A DNA stretch of 64,000 bases from Ramlibacter lithotrophicus (GTDB lineage: Bacteria > Pseudomonadota > Gammaproteobacteria > Burkholderiales > Burkholderiaceae_C): NCBI RefSeq assembly GCF_012184415.1, contig NZ_VTOX01000010.1, positions 124,001-188,000 of the forward strand, given 5' to 3'. The first letter of the stretch is position 1, and every line of letters starts with the position of its first letter. This document shows, one piece after another, positions 50,538-58,755 of this stretch. The notes beneath the pieces are model-generated. The model was given only the letters and a program-made list of their open reading frames with translations, searched no databases and was not told the origin of the DNA. The translations under genes were made by a program, and so were the position numbers.

Positions 50538-51670
50538 GCCGTTGCCTCCACGGCGCCCGCGGGGCGCAGCATCGCGTCGAGGATGTCCTGCGGGGCGATG
50601 ATGGTGCCGTTCCAGCGGGTGACGCCGCGCAGGTCGACGCCGTCGCCGACCACCTTGCGCACCTCGCCGGCGAGCTGGCCGCTGTAGTTCATCTCCGGCA
50701 CGACGACGGTGCGCGCCCGGGCCGCCAGCGCGGCGACTTCGCGATCGGGGAAGGGCCAGATCGTCTGCAGCTGCAGCACGCCGGCCTTCACGCCGCGCGC
50801 GCGCGCCTCCAGCGCCGCCGCGCGGCCGGCGCGCGTGGTGGCGCCGTGCGTCACCAGCAGCACGTCCATGTCGTCGGTGTCGAAGGTCCTCGTCAGCACG
50901 ATCTCGTCGCGATGGCGGGCGATCTTGTCGTGCAGCTGGGCCACGCGCCAGGTGGCGTTCGCCGGATCGTTGTTGCTGTAGCCGTCGCGCCCGTGCATGG
51001 AACTGGTGACGTGCGTCACGTATTCGCTGCCGTAGGCGGCCAGCGGTGCCACGCTGCCGATTTCGGCGGCGAACGGCAGATAGTCGGCCGGCGCCACCTG
51101 CGGCGCGCTGCGTTGGAGCAACGGCAACTCGCCCGCCGCCGGCAGCACGATGTTCTCGCGCGTGTGCGCCACCACTTCGTCCGGCATCAGGACCACCGGC
51201 ACGCGGAAGCGCTCGGCGAAGTTGAAGGCCTGCACCGCCAGCGTGAAGCACTCGCGCACCGTGGCCGGGCACAGCGCGATCAGCGACTGGTCGCCGTGGC
51301 GGCCCCAGCGCACCTGCATGATGTCCGCCTGCGCCGGCTTGGTGGCCAGGCCCGTGCTGGGCCCGGCGCGCTGCACGTCGACCACCACGCACGGGACCTC
51401 GCCCATGATCGCCAGCCCGAGGTTCTCCTGCATGAGCGAGAAGCCCGGACCGCTGGTGGCGGTGAAGGCCTTGGCGCCAGCCAGCGAGGCGCCGATCACG
51501 GCGGCGATCGAGCCGAGTTCGTCCTCCATCTGGATGAACACGCCGCCGAGCGCGGGCAGGCGCAGCGCGCACAGTTCGGCGATCTCGGACGAAGGGGTGA
51601 TCGGATAGCCGGCATAAAACCTCGCGCCGGCGTACAGTGCGCCTTCCGCGATGGCCTCGTTGCCCTGCAT
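50534..51670 (-). CDS. 2-oxoacid:ferredoxin oxidoreductase alpha subunit
   Basis: The 378-residue subunit starts MQGNEAIAEGALYAGARFYAGYPITPSSEI, the KorA signature, with TATSGPGFSLMQEN (about 80) and a transketolase C-terminal region GLATKPAQADIMQVRWG. The ATG at 51670 is preceded by AGGAAG five bases away, so it is preferred to the GTG at 51691. First gene of the four-gene operon korA-korB-korC-gltD-like. The operon lets the cell oxidatively decarboxylate a 2-oxoacid to an acyl-CoA with reduced ferredoxin or NAD(P)H. Confidence 0.9.
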   Translation of the reverse strand: MQGNEAIAEGALYAGARFYAGYPITPSSEIAELCALRLPALGGVFIQMEDELGSIAAVIGASLAGAKAFTATSGPGFSLMQENLGLAIMGEVPCVVVDVQRAGPSTGLATKPAQADIMQVRWGRHGDQSLIALCPATVRECFTLAVQAFNFAERFRVPVVLMPDEVVAHTRENIVLPAAGELPLLQRSAPQVAPADYLPFAAEIGSVAPLAAYGSEYVTHVTSSMHGRDGYSNNDPANATWRVAQLHDKIARHRDEIVLTRTFDTDDMDVLLVTHGATTRAGRAAALEARARGVKAGVLQLQTIWPFPDREVAALAARARTVVVPEMNYSGQLAGEVRKVVGDGVDLRGVTRWNGTIIAPQDILDAMLRPAGAVEATA

Positions 51671-51847
51671 CAACTTCCTGTGTGTGCCCACCAGCTGCGT
51701 CCGTCCAGGCTGCCGAAGTCCAGATCATCGCGGGATGCGCCCGGCCCGTCGCCCACAATCGCGCCGGTATTTGACCCACGTCAGGTGCGGCACGCCGCTT
51801 GCCTCTTCGCAAACGAGTCCCAGCCGACCCACTCCGCCACGACTGCC

Positions 51848-52330
51848 ATGACCGACACCCTCCTGTGGGCGCTCAGCGCCATCCTGATCCTGCTGGGCCT
51901 GGCGGGCATCGTGCTGCCGGCCCTGCCGGGCACCTTCCTCGTGCTCGCCGGCATCGTGCTCGGCGCCTGGATCGACGACTTCACCCGCGTCGGCTGGATC
52001 GCCCTGGCGGCCGTGGCCGTGCTGGCGGTGCTGGCCTGGGCCATGGACTACGTCGCGGCCATGCTCGGCGCGAAACGCGCGGGCGCCAGCCGGCAGGCCA
52101 TCATCGGCGCGGCCCTCGGTACCGTCGCCGGCATCTTCATGGGCCTGATCGGGGTGCTCTTCATGCCGCTGGTCGGCGCCGCGGCCGGCGAATTCATGGC
52201 GCGCCGCAGCCACAGCGGCGCGGTGCGGGTCGGCATCGCGACCTGGCTGGGCCTGCTGGCCGGCATGCTGGCGAAGTTCGTGCTGGCCTTCATGATGATC
52301 GGCATCTACATCGTGGCTCTGCTGTTTTAG
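51848..52330 (+). CDS. DUF456 family membrane protein
   Basis: The 160-residue protein is very hydrophobic, with about five spans, and matches DUF456: LAGIVLPALPGTFLVLAGIVLGAW, GAKRAGASRQAIIGAALGT and GEFMARRSHSGAVRVG. The family is uncharacterised. Divergent from the KorA gene. The ATG at 51848 is fixed by the hydrophobic start. Confidence 0.85.
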   Translation: MTDTLLWALSAILILLGLAGIVLPALPGTFLVLAGIVLGAWIDDFTRVGWIALAAVAVLAVLAWAMDYVAAMLGAKRAGASRQAIIGAALGTVAGIFMGLIGVLFMPLVGAAAGEFMARRSHSGAVRVGIATWLGLLAGMLAKFVLAFMMIGIYIVALLF

Positions 52331-52413
52331 GCAAGCCAGAACGGGAAACTGTCCTACGCGGGTGCCCGGCGGCAGCAGGGATGCTGTGCCTTTGCTTCGC
52401 ACAGGAGAACGCC

Positions 52414-52584
52414 ATGGCCCCCAAGGAACGCCCGGAAAGCGCCGACGGCTCCGACGAGCAGCCCGAGGAGCATGTGACGCCGGTACCCGACGAAGACGGA
52501 CCGCATGACGTCCCCGACGAGCAGGTGATCGAAAAGACGATGCCGTCCACGCCGCTGCGAAGCGGGGGCAGCGGACCGGCCTGA
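52414..52584 (+). CDS. small acidic hypothetical protein
   Basis: The 56-residue product is acidic and probably disordered (APKERPESADGSDEQPEEHV, then PDEDGPHDVPDEQ). The ATG at 52414 has AGGAGA seven bases upstream. A GTCCTAC heptamer at 52351-52357 lies in its upstream region. Not recognised. Confidence 0.55.
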   Translation: MAPKERPESADGSDEQPEEHVTPVPDEDGPHDVPDEQVIEKTMPSTPLRSGGSGPA

Positions 52585-52602
52585 GCGCGCCGCCGCACCG
52601 CG

Positions 52603-53001
52603 TCAGGGCGCGGCCGCGCGCTCCCGGCCGAAGTTCAGCTCCACCTTGTTGCCGGCGGGGTCTGACAGAAAGAACTGCAGCTGCCCGCTGGCCGGCACCA
52701 CCGCCTTCCTGAACGCGATGCCGCGCCCGCGCAGCAGCGCCTCGACGCCGGCACTGTCCTCGCACTGGAAGGCGACGTGGTCGAACGTGGTGGCGCCATG
52801 GGTCAGCCTGGTTTCATCCGCCCCCGCCTGGTACAGGTGGACGACCGGGCGGCCGCCGGCATAGAGCCAGTAGCCGAAGTGCGGAAAGGGCGGCCGCGGC
52901 CCGACCTCCAGCCCGACGAGGTCGCAATAGAAGTCCTTCAGCGCGTCGAGCGTGGCCCGGTCGGCCCGAAGGTTGATGTGGTCGAGCCCGCGTGTCGTCA
53001 T
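52603..53001 (-). CDS. VOC (glyoxalase/dioxygenase) superfamily protein
   Basis: The 132-residue protein is a single VOC domain: GLDHINLRA with metal ligand H8, a central DHVAFQCED histidine, and a C-terminal glutamate in NKVELNF. The metal-dependent fold covers glyoxalases, extradiol dioxygenases and resistance proteins; substrate unknown. Convergent with the small acidic gene. Confidence 0.85.
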   Translation of the reverse strand: MTTRGLDHINLRADRATLDALKDFYCDLVGLEVGPRPPFPHFGYWLYAGGRPVVHLYQAGADETRLTHGATTFDHVAFQCEDSAGVEALLRGRGIAFRKAVVPASGQLQFFLSDPAGNKVELNFGRERAAAP

Positions 53002-53225
53002 GGCGCATCCTGCCTGCAGCGATGGCCGCATTGTGCGCAAACGCCGTGGACGGCGCACGCCAGGCCGGCAAACCCACGGCCTGTAGGACGGTTGCCCACC
53101 GACCCGTAGGACGCAAGCGCAACCGGCCGATGCAATTGGCGGACGGCAATCCGGCCGTGCCTGTCCACGGTAGATTTCCGGTCCCGGTCCCGCCAGTAGT
53201 GCAGGCCGCTCGCCGAGGAGCAAAC

Positions 53226-53690
53226 ATGAGCCAACGTCCGGACCACCTGCAAGCCGGCCGCCAGCTGCTGGAACTGCAGCTGGCCATGATGAAGGGCGCG
53301 ATGACGCTGATGGCCGACAGCGCGCAAAGGTTCGTCGAGCTCAGTCTCGGCGCCGCCGCGTCGGTCCCGCGAGACGCTGCGGCGCGCCGGCAAGACCGCG
53401 CGGCACCCGCACCCACCCTGGCGGCACCACCCCGGCCGCGCCACGCGCCCCCGCCGTCGCGCACGGCCGATCGCCTCTCCGGCAAGGATTACGCGCTGCG
53501 GATGCAGGAAGACGTGGACTCGATCCTGCACGCATTCGCCATGGTGCCGGACGCTGCCGATCGCCTGATCCGCACGTCGGCGCTGCTGGCGGAAAAGCCC
53601 GACGGGGAAACGGCCACCCGCGGGCGCCGTCCGGCCAAGGCGGCCCCGGCGCGTCGCCACCGGCGTGAAGCCGGCGAGCACGCGCGCTAG
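53226..53690 (+). CDS. hypothetical protein, phasin-like N-terminus
   Basis: The 154-residue protein starts MSQRPDHLQAGRQLLELQLAMMKGAMTLMADSAQRFVELSLG, an amphipathic helix of the sort seen in phasins. A long Ala/Pro/Arg-rich linker and a KDYALRMQEDVDSILHAFAMVPDAADRLIRTSALL segment follow, and a basic tail ends the protein. Not recognised. Two GTAGGAC heptamers at 53083 and 53106 lie upstream of the gene. Confidence 0.55.
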   Translation: MSQRPDHLQAGRQLLELQLAMMKGAMTLMADSAQRFVELSLGAAASVPRDAAARRQDRAAPAPTLAAPPRPRHAPPPSRTADRLSGKDYALRMQEDVDSILHAFAMVPDAADRLIRTSALLAEKPDGETATRGRRPAKAAPARRHRREAGEHAR

Positions 53691-53709
53691 TCGCCGCAAC
53701 GGGACGCGG

Positions 53710-53904
53710 CTATCCGGGCCGCTTGTCCGACCACAGCTCCCCGCCGGTGGCCCAGTCATGGCGCTTGACGTCGAACAGCAGGACGTCGACCGACTCCGGC
53801 CTGGCTCCGAGCGTATCGACCACCGCCTGGGTGATCGCTTTCACGAGCGCTCGCTTCTGGTCGACGGTGCGCCCTTCCATGAGGTCGACGCGGATCGTGG
53901 GCAT
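53710..53904 (-). CDS. 4-oxalocrotonate tautomerase family protein
   Basis: The 64-residue protein is of the 4-OT family: the catalytic proline follows the initiator methionine (MPTIRVDLMEGR), and VKAITQAVVDTLGARPESVDVLLFDV completes the fold. It catalyses keto-enol tautomerisation of a small acid; substrate unknown. Confidence 0.88.
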   Translation of the reverse strand: MPTIRVDLMEGRTVDQKRALVKAITQAVVDTLGARPESVDVLLFDVKRHDWATGGELWSDKRPG

Positions 53905-54054
53905 GGGATCTCCTTGAGACTTGTGAACGAAACCGGATGCGTTCCGGGGAAGGTGCGCATTGTGCGACAGCGCCGGCAGTAACGCGGGGGACTGCCGCCG
54001 CCGCACGGTCGTGCGAAGCTTCGCCGCGTCCGAATACACCGCCTGGAGTGCACC

Positions 54055-54891
54055 ATGAGCGAAACCAAAGCCGCGTCCCGCGACACCGGCACCGCCGACC
54101 TGCTGGCGACGTTGCAGGACGGCATCCTCACCCTCACGCTGAACCGGCCGCAGGCACGCAACGCGATGTCGCGTGCGATGAACGAGTCGCTGGCCCAGCA
54201 GCTCGCGCAGGCCGAGCTCGATCCCGAGGTGAGATGCATCGTGCTGACCGGCGCCGGCAACGCCTTCTGCGCCGGCGGCGACGTGAAGGGCATGGCCGCG
54301 GCGGGCGACGGCACGGTCGGTGCGATGACGATCGACCAGGCGATCCACCGCCAGCGCCTGAACCAGCGCGGCACCGCCGGCCGCCTGTTCAAGATGCCCA
54401 AGCCGACCATCGCCGCGCTGCCCGGCCCGGCCGCCGGCGCCGGGCTGTCGCTGGCGCTGGCATGCGACCTGCGCCTGATGGCCGGCACGGCGTTCCTCAC
54501 GACGGCCTTCGCGCGCGTGGGCTTCTCCGGCGACTACGGCGGCACCTACTTCCTCACGCAGCTGGTGGGCTCGGCCAAGGCGCGCGAGCTGTACTTCCTG
54601 TCCGGCCGGATCGCCGCCGACGAGGCGCTGCGCCTGGGCCTCGTCAACTGGGTCTGCCCGGCCGAAGAACTGGCCGCCCGGACCCGCGAGATCGCGCTGC
54701 GGCTGGCGACCGGTCCGACGGTGGCCTACCGGTACATGAAGGAAAACCTGAACCGCGCGCTGGCGGGCGACGTGGACGACTGCCTCGACCTGGAGGCGAC
54801 GCATCACATCCACTGCGGCCAGACCGAAGACCACCGGGAGGCGGCCCGCGCCTTCGTGGAAAAGCGCGAGCCGGTGTTCAAGGGGCGGTGA
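54055..54891 (+). CDS. enoyl-CoA hydratase/isomerase family protein
   Basis: The 278-residue crotonase-fold enzyme contains NRPQARNAMS, the oxyanion-hole segments AFCAGGDVKGM (about residues 79-89) and GPAAGAGLSLALACDLRLM (about 124-142), and GFSGDYGGTYFLTQLVG. The two usual catalytic glutamates are not obvious, so hydratase activity is not certain; isomerase or hydrolase is possible. Its stop overlaps the convergent hydrolase gene by 14 bp. Confidence 0.85.
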   Translation: MSETKAASRDTGTADLLATLQDGILTLTLNRPQARNAMSRAMNESLAQQLAQAELDPEVRCIVLTGAGNAFCAGGDVKGMAAAGDGTVGAMTIDQAIHRQRLNQRGTAGRLFKMPKPTIAALPGPAAGAGLSLALACDLRLMAGTAFLTTAFARVGFSGDYGGTYFLTQLVGSAKARELYFLSGRIAADEALRLGLVNWVCPAEELAARTREIALRLATGPTVAYRYMKENLNRALAGDVDDCLDLEATHHIHCGQTEDHREAARAFVEKREPVFKGR

Positions 54892-55798
54892 ACGGGGGCC
54901 TGCCCCCCGGCCCGTAGATCGACGGACAGGCGGCCGCCGGATCGCGGGCCGGCCAAGGCCCGCGTTCGACCTGATGGAAGAAGTCGTCGAGCAACCGGTT
55001 GAACATCACCGGCTCCTCGAGGTTGATCGCGTGGCCGCTGCGGGGAAACACCGCCAGGGCGGCCTTTGGAATCGTGCGCTTCAGCAGCAGTGAGGGCTCC
55101 AGGCAGGCCTCGTCCTCGTCGCCCGTCGCGACCAGCACCGGCACGTCGATCGCCGCGATCGCGTCGGTCAGGTCGTACAGGCTCGGACGGCGCGCCTGGT
55201 ATCCCAGCAGCGTGTTGGCCGAACCTTCCGCGGAGTGCTCCGCGAGTTGCGCGATCGCCTCGGCGAAGCCGCGCGGATCCTTGTTGCGGAACTGCACCCG
55301 CGCCGGGCCGTGGCCATAGGTCGCGGCGAGGTGCGCCATCCCTTTGCCGCGGATGCTGGCCGCCAGCGCACGGCTGTCGGCCTGCGCCTGGGCATAGGCC
55401 GCCGGATGCGCGCCGGTGCCGCATCCGGCCACGGTCAGCGACAGCGCGCGCGGCGGGGCGCCCCTGGCGCAGTAGCGCATCCCGAAGTGCAAGGTGGCGA
55501 ACGCGCCCATCGACAGCCCCACGACGTGCGCCGCCGGCAGGTCCAGCGCGTCCAGCACCGACCGCAGGTCCTCGCGCCAACGCTCCTGCGAGTAGCGCTC
55601 GATGCCTTCCGGAACTTCCGACGGCAGGTAGCCCCGGGCGCAGTAGGTGATGCAGCGGTAGCGCCGCGAGAAATGCCTCACCTGCGGTTCCCAGCTGCGG
55701 TGGTCGCCGGCGAATTCGTGAACGAAGACGATCGGCGTTCCGGCGCCCGTGTCCTCGTAGTACAGCTTGACGCCGTCGTCGGTCGTGAGCGTGGCCAT
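54878..55798 (-). CDS. alpha/beta hydrolase
   Basis: The 306-residue cytoplasmic enzyme has VHEFAGDHRSW near residue 26, the nucleophile elbow GLSMGAF with S96, GDEDEACLE as acid region and SGHAINLEEP with the catalytic histidine near residue 263. It resembles carboxylesterases and enol-lactone hydrolases (3-oxoadipate enol-lactonase-like). It is the last gene of the long minus-strand operon, 64 bp after the second binding-protein gene. Confidence 0.85.
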   Translation of the reverse strand: MATLTTDDGVKLYYEDTGAGTPIVFVHEFAGDHRSWEPQVRHFSRRYRCITYCARGYLPSEVPEGIERYSQERWREDLRSVLDALDLPAAHVVGLSMGAFATLHFGMRYCARGAPPRALSLTVAGCGTGAHPAAYAQAQADSRALAASIRGKGMAHLAATYGHGPARVQFRNKDPRGFAEAIAQLAEHSAEGSANTLLGYQARRPSLYDLTDAIAAIDVPVLVATGDEDEACLEPSLLLKRTIPKAALAVFPRSGHAINLEEPVMFNRLLDDFFHQVERGPWPARDPAAACPSIYGPGGRPPFTAP

Positions 55799-55862
55799 GG
55801 ATCTGTCGCCTTTCCGCGTTGCTGACGGCGTCCATTGTGCGCGGGTTGCCGCGCCAGGCCGC

Positions 55863-56900
55863 CTACCTGCCCTGCTGCAGGATCCGCGCCAGCTGCTTTG
55901 CCTCGTCGAGGCTTTCCAGGATCTTGTTGGTGTACATCTCCTGGGGCGCCGGCTTCTTCGGGATCTCCTCGCTGAACACCTCGATGGTGTCCTTCCACCT
56001 GGCGTCGGTCATCCAGCCGAAGCGCTCGCCGTATTCCGGCGACCTGTAGATGTCGTAGATGATCCCGAGCTTGCGGGTCTCCAGCTTGAGGTCGCGGTCG
56101 GGCGAGACCTTGATCACTTCGGCGACCGCCTCCTGCATGTGGTCCTTGGTCCAGATCAGGCTCTTGAGCGTGGCGCGCAGGAAGCGCTTGACCAGGTCCG
56201 GGTTGGACTTGAGCAGCTGCTCGCTGGTATAGATCACGGTGCCGTAGTTGTTCAAGCCGAAGTTCTTCAGCGGCATGACGTTGACCGGGAAACCCTTGTC
56301 CTCCAGCGTCAGCGCCTGGCCGTAGCTGAATCCGTAGATCGCGTCGATCTGCCCGGCGGCGAGCATCTGGACCTCGGAGCCGCGGGCGACGTTCACGTAC
56401 TCGATGTCCTTGCGGGTCAGGCCCCCGGATTTCAGCAAGGGATCGAGCTGCGCCCGGACGTTGGCCTGGAACCAGCTGAGCTTCTTGCCCTTCAGCTGTT
56501 TCGGTTCGGCAATGCCGCTCTTCTTCAGCGTGATCACGGCCACCGGCGTGTCGGGCTGGTCGATCATGATCGCCACGATCGGCACGCCCGAGGCCTTCGC
56601 CTTCACGAAGCTGTCGATGTTGGCGACGCCGAAGTGCTCGCGGCCGCTGGCGATGAACACCTCGTTCTGCTGTCCGCCGGAGGGCGGACGGATCTCCAGC
56701 TCGATGCCTTCCTTGGCGTAGATGCCTTGCGCCTTGCCGCCGAAATACTGGGCGTGCATGCCCCATGGCGTGAAGTTGATGCGCATGATGACGTTGTCCG
56801 CGGCGCTGGCGGGACCCGCGCCGAAGAGGCTGCCGGTCAGCAGCAGGGACCCCGCCGCCAGGACGCGCCGGCGTGCGGCCGATGTGGGAACCGTGGTCAT
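55863..56900 (-). CDS. NitT/TauT-type ABC substrate-binding protein 2 (NMT1-like)
   Basis: The 345-residue precursor has an N-terminal RRRVLAAGSLLL that could be a twin-arginine or ordinary signal, cleaved near AAD. It shares long identical stretches with the binding protein at 62549-63589 (IMRINFTPWGMHAQYFGG, IRPPS-GQQNEVFI, VNVARGSEVQMLAAGQ and LKSNPDLVKRF). It is an obvious paralogue. No separate ATPase or permease accompanies it, so it probably feeds the same channel with a different or broader ligand range. Confidence 0.85.
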   Translation of the reverse strand: MTTVPTSAARRRVLAAGSLLLTGSLFGAGPASAADNVIMRINFTPWGMHAQYFGGKAQGIYAKEGIELEIRPPSGGQQNEVFIASGREHFGVANIDSFVKAKASGVPIVAIMIDQPDTPVAVITLKKSGIAEPKQLKGKKLSWFQANVRAQLDPLLKSGGLTRKDIEYVNVARGSEVQMLAAGQIDAIYGFSYGQALTLEDKGFPVNVMPLKNFGLNNYGTVIYTSEQLLKSNPDLVKRFLRATLKSLIWTKDHMQEAVAEVIKVSPDRDLKLETRKLGIIYDIYRSPEYGERFGWMTDARWKDTIEVFSEEIPKKPAPQEMYTNKILESLDEAKQLARILQQGR

Positions 56901-56940
56901 GATTTGTCTCCTTGTCGATGTGCGAGGCTTCGGCGCGGCA

Positions 56941-58689
56941 TCATTTCGCCGGCACCACCGGCAGCAGCACGTACGGCCGGCTCTCCGCGGAAAAATGCAG
57001 GGTGTAGCGGCCGCCGAAGACCGCGGGCGGCCGGTCGGTGGGATCGGTATGGGTGAACGGGCCCACGCCGTAGAACCTGCGCGTCGGCGCGAACGGCAGC
57101 GTCACGTACGTCCCGTCGTACTCGTAGTCCTTGCCGCGCACGTTCAGCGCGAAACGGTAACCGGCGGGAATGACGATCGACGTGGGCCAGATCTCCACGT
57201 CGAGTTCCACCGGCTGGTTCGGCTTGAGCGGCTGCAATTCGTCGTGCGTATGCCAGGGCCGGTATGGCAGGCTCCTGGCCGGATCGAGCTTGCGGTGCGA
57301 CGCCCGCAGCCAGCCCAGGGCCACCGGCGTGCGCGGATCGTTCGATCCGATGAACGACACCTCCTTGCCCTGCGGGTCGTACACGCGCAGCGCGAGGAAG
57401 ACGTCCGCGTCGTTGGTCTCGGACGACAGGAACAGCCTGGCGGCGATCGGACCCGTGATCTCGAGCTCCTCCTTCAGCGGCGCCGACGTGAACGTCAGCC
57501 CGTCGCTCATCGCGTCGTAGCTCAGGCCGATCTCCTGCTGCGGTACCCTGGTGCCCAGCGATCCGTTGGCGGGGTCGAGGTAGAACCTGGTCCACTGCGT
57601 GCGCGCGAGCGGCCATTCCGACTCGTCGCGCAGGACGAACTTCTCGCCGGGATGCCGCACGTTCAGCTGCACCGGCGGCTGCCGCTCCCACCCCGTGTCC
57701 TCGCCCTTGAGGAAATGGCCGAAGAATCGCTTCTGCAGCGCCATCCCGTAGTTGGAATAGAAATGCGAGAAGTGCGTGTCGCCGTGCACCTCCAGCCACT
57801 TGTCCCGGCTGCCGCCGCGCAGGTAGCCCTCGAAGTTTCCCCTCGGGTGCAGGCCCACGCCGCCCCAGTTCGCCGCCGACAGGAACGGCACCTTGATGTC
57901 CTCGAGCACCGGCGTGCGCGCCCGGTACCAGTCGTCGATCAGGTGGCGCTCGCGCAGCTCCTTCGGCGTATCGGCCCGGTTCTTCGCCAGCTCCTCCTCC
58001 GGCAGCGTCTCGAAACCGGCGATGGGATCGCCCGTCACCTGGCTGCGGGCACCGCGTTCGCCCACGCCGTACTGCACGCTCTGCACCTGGCGCAGGTACC
58101 AGCCGTCGACGAATTCACTGAGGATGCCGCCGTGACGCGCCATCTCGCGATACACGTCGGAAGCGCCTTCCCAGGCGCAGAACGCCGCCAGGTGCGGCGG
58201 GTTCAGCGCGGCGGCCAGCCAGGCGTTCATCGCGTAGTAGGAGATCCCGTTCAGGCCCACCTTGCCGTTGCACCAGGGCTGGGCGGCCGCCCACTCGATG
58301 CACTGGTACATGTCCCTGGTTTCGCGGGGCGAGTAGATGTCGACGTAGCCGGGCGAGTGCCCGGTGCCGCGCGAGTCGATGCGCAGGCAGACGTAGCCGT
58401 CCGGCACCCATTTCTCGGGATCCACCAGTTCCCAGCTCTGGTACTTGTTGGAGCTGCCCTCGGCCACCTCGGGCCAGGCTTCGATCATCCGGGTCCAGGC
58501 GGTCTTGTAGCCTTCCTGGAAGGCGAGTCCCTTGCCGTAGGGACCGTAGGTCATGATGACCGGGTACTTCCCTTCCTGGACCGGCGCCATGATGTCCGCG
58601 CGCAGGACCACACCGTCGTCCATCTCGATCGGCGCATTCCACTCGATCCTCATACCGTCCCGCAGTTCGACCTTGTGACCTTGGTTCAT
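56941..58689 (-). CDS. CocE/NonD (S15) family hydrolase
   Basis: The 582-residue enzyme has the S15/CocE layout: an N-terminal alpha/beta-hydrolase domain with GISYYA carrying S150, RIDSRGTGHSPG near 103, and a C-terminal jelly-roll domain with LELDVEIWPTS-like VELDVEIWPTSIVIPAG. It hydrolyses ester or amide bonds of bulky substrates (cocaine esterase, X-Pro peptidase, amino-acid ester hydrolase are relatives). The final residue of the motif is alanine rather than glycine. In-operon position suggests it acts on the imported compound. Confidence 0.87.
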   Translation of the reverse strand: MNQGHKVELRDGMRIEWNAPIEMDDGVVLRADIMAPVQEGKYPVIMTYGPYGKGLAFQEGYKTAWTRMIEAWPEVAEGSSNKYQSWELVDPEKWVPDGYVCLRIDSRGTGHSPGYVDIYSPRETRDMYQCIEWAAAQPWCNGKVGLNGISYYAMNAWLAAALNPPHLAAFCAWEGASDVYREMARHGGILSEFVDGWYLRQVQSVQYGVGERGARSQVTGDPIAGFETLPEEELAKNRADTPKELRERHLIDDWYRARTPVLEDIKVPFLSAANWGGVGLHPRGNFEGYLRGGSRDKWLEVHGDTHFSHFYSNYGMALQKRFFGHFLKGEDTGWERQPPVQLNVRHPGEKFVLRDESEWPLARTQWTRFYLDPANGSLGTRVPQQEIGLSYDAMSDGLTFTSAPLKEELEITGPIAARLFLSSETNDADVFLALRVYDPQGKEVSFIGSNDPRTPVALGWLRASHRKLDPARSLPYRPWHTHDELQPLKPNQPVELDVEIWPTSIVIPAGYRFALNVRGKDYEYDGTYVTLPFAPTRRFYGVGPFTHTDPTDRPPAVFGGRYTLHFSAESRPYVLLPVVPAK

Positions 58690-58755
58690 CGGATGTCTCT
58701 CAATCTGGTTTGGAAAATGCACGTGACGCGACCGCGGCCCCGGCGGCGCGGGTGA

